This document shows, piece after piece, positions 61,859-64,000 of a stretch of 64,000 bases of DNA. Source of the stretch: Methylobacterium nodulans ORS 2060 (lineage in GTDB: Bacteria; Pseudomonadota; Alphaproteobacteria; Rhizobiales; Beijerinckiaceae); NCBI RefSeq assembly GCF_000022085.1, contig NC_011894.1, positions 5,354,001 to 5,418,000 on the forward strand. Reading direction: 5' to 3'. Made by a program: the position numbers and the translations under genes. Positions within the stretch are counted from its first letter, which is position 1. Every line of letters starts with the position of its first letter. The notes beneath the pieces were generated by a model that saw only the letters and a program-made list of their open reading frames with translations, ran no database searches and was not told where the DNA came from.

Positions 61859-61962
61859 TCCTCCGGGGAGGTGCTCCCGGTCGGCCTCTGCGCCAGATCG
61901 CCTCTTGCGGCGAGCGCGCCATCGCGGGATGGGCAGGCTTTCGCCTCCGAGGAGCCCCGCGC

Positions 61963-63096
61963 ATGAGCATCGCATCCGCCTTCCCGTCGCCCGAGGAAGC
62001 CGTCGCCGCCATCGGGCGCTGGCTTGCCGTCGAGAGCCCCACCGACGACGCGGCGGGCGTCAACCGGATGATGGATCTCGTCGCGGCCGAGGCCGACGGG
62101 GCCGGCATTCCCTGGGAACGGATCGGCGGCCGGGACGGGCTCGGCGACAGCCTGATCCTGCGGGCCGGCCCGCACCGGTCCGGGCCGTCGCTGCTCGTGC
62201 TGTCGCATCTCGATACGGTGCATCCGCTCGGCACGCTCGATGCGGACCTGCCGGTGCGGGTCGAGGACGACCGGCTCTACGGGCCGGGCGTCTACGACAT
62301 GAAGGGCGGGGCGTGGCTCGCCCTGCAGGGCTTCGTCGCGGCTGCAAAGGGCGGCGCGGCGGAGCGGCCCCTGGTCTTCCTGTTCACCAGCGACGAGGAG
62401 ATCGGCTCGCCGACGACCCGGGGCCTGATCGAGGATCTCGGGCGGCAGGCCGCCGCGGTGCTCGTGACCGAACCCGCCCGCGACGGCGGCAAGGTGGTGA
62501 CGGGCCGCAAGGGCGTCGGCCGCTTCGACGTCCATGTGGAGGGCCGTCCGGCCCATGCCGGCAGCCGCCACGCGGACGGGCGCAACGCCATCCGGGAAGC
62601 GGCCCGCCTCATCCTCGAGATCGAGGGCATGACGGATTACGCGCGCGGCATCACCACGACGGTCGGGCGCATACAGGGCGGAACCGCCGAGAACGTGATC
62701 CCGCAGCATTGCCGCTTCACCGTCGATCTGCGGGCAGTGACGGAGGAGGACGGGCATGCCTGCGAGGCCCGCATCCTCGGCCTTCGCGCCGCACCGGACT
62801 TCTCCGTGACCGTGACCGGCGGCATGAACCGCCCGCCCTATCCCCGCTCCGAGACGACCGGCCGCCTCTACGACCATGCCCGCCGGCTCGCCGAGGCCGA
62901 ACTCGGCCTCTCCCTCGGCGAGGTGCCGCTCACGGGCGGCGGCTCGGACGGCAACTTCACGGCCGCGCTCGGCATCCCCACCCTCGACGGCCTCGGCATC
63001 GACGGGGACGGCGCCCATACGCTGCGCGAATACGGCCTGATCCCGTCGATCGCGCCCCGCACCCGGCTGATGCAGCGGCTGCTGGAGACTCTGTAG
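61963..63096 (+). CDS. M20-family metallopeptidase (carboxypeptidase G2-like)
   Basis: A 377-aa zinc peptidase. Metal-binding motifs are seen in order: LLVLSHLDTVHPLG (His/Asp), YGPGVYDMKGGAW, TSDEEIGSPTT (Glu-Glu), VTEPARDGGKVV and a C-terminal GDGAHTL His. The dimerisation domain holds GRPAHAGSRHADGRNAI. It resembles glutamate carboxypeptidase/CPG2. There is no signal peptide, so it is cytoplasmic. ATG 61963 is the first start consistent with the family. Confidence 0.93.
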   Translation: MSIASAFPSPEEAVAAIGRWLAVESPTDDAAGVNRMMDLVAAEADGAGIPWERIGGRDGLGDSLILRAGPHRSGPSLLVLSHLDTVHPLGTLDADLPVRVEDDRLYGPGVYDMKGGAWLALQGFVAAAKGGAAERPLVFLFTSDEEIGSPTTRGLIEDLGRQAAAVLVTEPARDGGKVVTGRKGVGRFDVHVEGRPAHAGSRHADGRNAIREAARLILEIEGMTDYARGITTTVGRIQGGTAENVIPQHCRFTVDLRAVTEEDGHACEARILGLRAAPDFSVTVTGGMNRPPYPRSETTGRLYDHARRLAEAELGLSLGEVPLTGGGSDGNFTAALGIPTLDGLGIDGDGAHTLREYGLIPSIAPRTRLMQRLLETL

Positions 63097-63102
63097 GGCG
63101 GA

Positions 63103-64000
63103 TCAGGCCGCCCGGTTCGCCGGGTGGTCCTCCACGAGCGCGACGACGTCGTCCCAACGCGACAGGAAGGCCTGCACGCAGGCCGGATCGAAATGCGAGC
63201 CCGCCTGCTCCTCCAGGAAGCGGCGGGCGCGGTCGAGCGGCCAGCCGGGCTTGTAGACCCGCGCCGAGATCAGCGCATCGAAGACGTCGGCCACCGCGGT
63301 GATGCGGCCGGGCAGCGGGATCGCCTCGCCCTTGAGGCCGCGCGGATAGCCGGTCCCGTCCCAGCGCTCGTGGTGCGTGAGGGCGATCTCGGCCGCGAGC
63401 CGTAAGAGCCGCGAGGGGCTGTCGCTCAGCATGCGGTAGCCGCGCATGGCGTGCTGCATCATCTCGGCCCGCTCTTCCTCGGTGAGCGGGCCGGGCTTGC
63501 GCAGGATCGCGTCGGCGACGCCGATCTTGCCGATGTCGTGCATGGTCGAGGCGAGGGCGATGTCGTTCGCCTCCTCCTCCGGCAGGCCGAGTCCGTCCGC
63601 GATGGCGATGACGCAGCCCGCCACCCGAGTCAGGTGGTCCCCCGCCTGGTCGTCGCGGAACTCGGCCGCCAGCATGAGCCGCTGGATGATCTCCCGCTCG
63701 CGCCGCGCGCTCTCGACGCTCACCCGCTGCATCTCGCGGGCAAGCCCGTCGGCCTGCGCCGCCACCCCCTGCGCCCGCGCGAGCGCGATCAGGTTGCGGG
63801 CGCGGATCTGCAGGTCGAGACCGTCGAGGGGCGGCAGCACCACGTCGGTGGCGCCCGCCTCCAGGGCCCGGCGGCGCGTCGCGGCCGGATCGCCGCTCGC
63901 CAGCACCATGAGCGAGGTTTGCGCAAGGTGCGGCAGCCGGCGCAGCTCGCCCACGAGGCCGATCCCGTCGAGATCCGCCGCGTCCTCGATCATCACGAGA
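63103..64000 (-). CDS. HD-GYP domain response regulator (N-terminus outside window)
   Basis: A c-di-GMP phosphodiesterase of the RpfG type, cut at the window edge. The visible part begins inside a receiver domain (LVMIEDAADLDG ... VLASGDPAATRRRALEAGAT, DVVLPPLDGLDLQIRARNLI); the frame is open to 64000, so the GTG at 63996 is not the start. The HD-GYP domain follows (residues about 105-280): TMHDIGKIGVADAILRKPG, LTHHERWDGTGYPRGLKGEA and ITAVADVFDALISARVYKPG, with the HD pair and HHExxDGxGYP intact. It is convergent with the M20 gene. Confidence 0.93.
   Translation of the reverse strand, partial: LVMIEDAADLDGIGLVGELRRLPHLAQTSLMVLASGDPAATRRRALEAGATDVVLPPLDGLDLQIRARNLIALARAQGVAAQADGLAREMQRVSVESARREREIIQRLMLAAEFRDDQAGDHLTRVAGCVIAIADGLGLPEEEANDIALASTMHDIGKIGVADAILRKPGPLTEEERAEMMQHAMRGYRMLSDSPSRLLRLAAEIALTHHERWDGTGYPRGLKGEAIPLPGRITAVADVFDALISARVYKPGWPLDRARRFLEEQAGSHFDPACVQAFLSRWDDVVALVEDHPANRAA

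Overview
The window is about 70% G+C, with closely packed genes and many ATGA, GTGA and TGATG start/stop overlaps. Its content points to a methylotrophic alphaproteobacterium of the Methylobacterium/Methylorubrum group. Evidence for this is a cytochrome-linked formate dehydrogenase, a seven-gene ABC/periplasmic locus matching the lanthanide-uptake (lut) cluster of M. extorquens, an archaeal-type methylofuran/methanopterin biosynthesis block, and an MxaD-like protein. The species assignment is inference.

Layout. 1-5.5 kb: formate dehydrogenase operon (alpha subunit cut by the window edge, FeS beta, cytochrome b gamma, two small exported proteins). 5.5-10.6 kb: a broken PNPOx-family gene, an esterase, a ring-cleaving dioxygenase with a divergent LysR regulator, and a TauE/TIGR02186 pair. 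10.7-18 kb: a palindromic repeat, a 1199-aa PodJ-like coiled-coil/Sel1 protein, a MerR regulator, Mn catalase and a WD40-cytochrome c fusion. 18-23.7 kb: ribE-ribD-nrdR-glyA on the minus strand, then slyX and an L,D-transpeptidase. 23.9-25.3 kb: copper-related DUF2946 and YcnI-PCuAC fusion genes. 25.4-34.4 kb: a second palindromic repeat, an M29 aminopeptidase, a molybdenum hydroxylase large subunit with a DUF2218 gene, a VOC protein, two tandem tRNA-Gly genes with duplicated promoters, Nudix, FAH-family and FAD-oxidase genes. 34.4-34.7 kb: a decayed small gene. 34.9-41.9 kb: a pentapeptide-repeat protein, the lutA-G-like cluster and a divergent secreted protein. 41.9-47.1 kb: MfnB-like, kinase, DHPS-like, DUF447, MxaD-like and YVTN genes. 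48.4-53.2 kb: a branched-chain/urea-type ABC transporter with a permease-ATPase fusion. 53.5-64 kb: SsuD-like monooxygenase, glutathione peroxidase, a caspase-like protein without its catalytic dyad fused to a SUMF1 domain, a tandem DUF4399 protein, an intact caspase-family protein, argC, an NTF2-like gene, an M20 peptidase and an HD-GYP regulator cut by the window edge.

Functionally, formate dehydrogenase is the last step of C1 oxidation, the Mfn/DHPS-like/DUF447 block makes C1 carrier cofactors, and the lut-like locus probably supplies lanthanide for PQQ alcohol dehydrogenases. These three blocks are a coherent methylotrophy core embedded in housekeeping genes.

The most unusual signals are: (i) a REP-like palindrome beginning TGATCCGGkTTCCGG whose first three bases are the stop codon of three unrelated genes (podJ-like, livF-like, caspase), in one case forming 20-bp perfect terminal inverted repeats of a 177-bp MITE-like element; (ii) the neighbouring intact and catalytically dead caspase-like proteins; and (iii) two recently broken genes whose reading frames can still be reconstructed.
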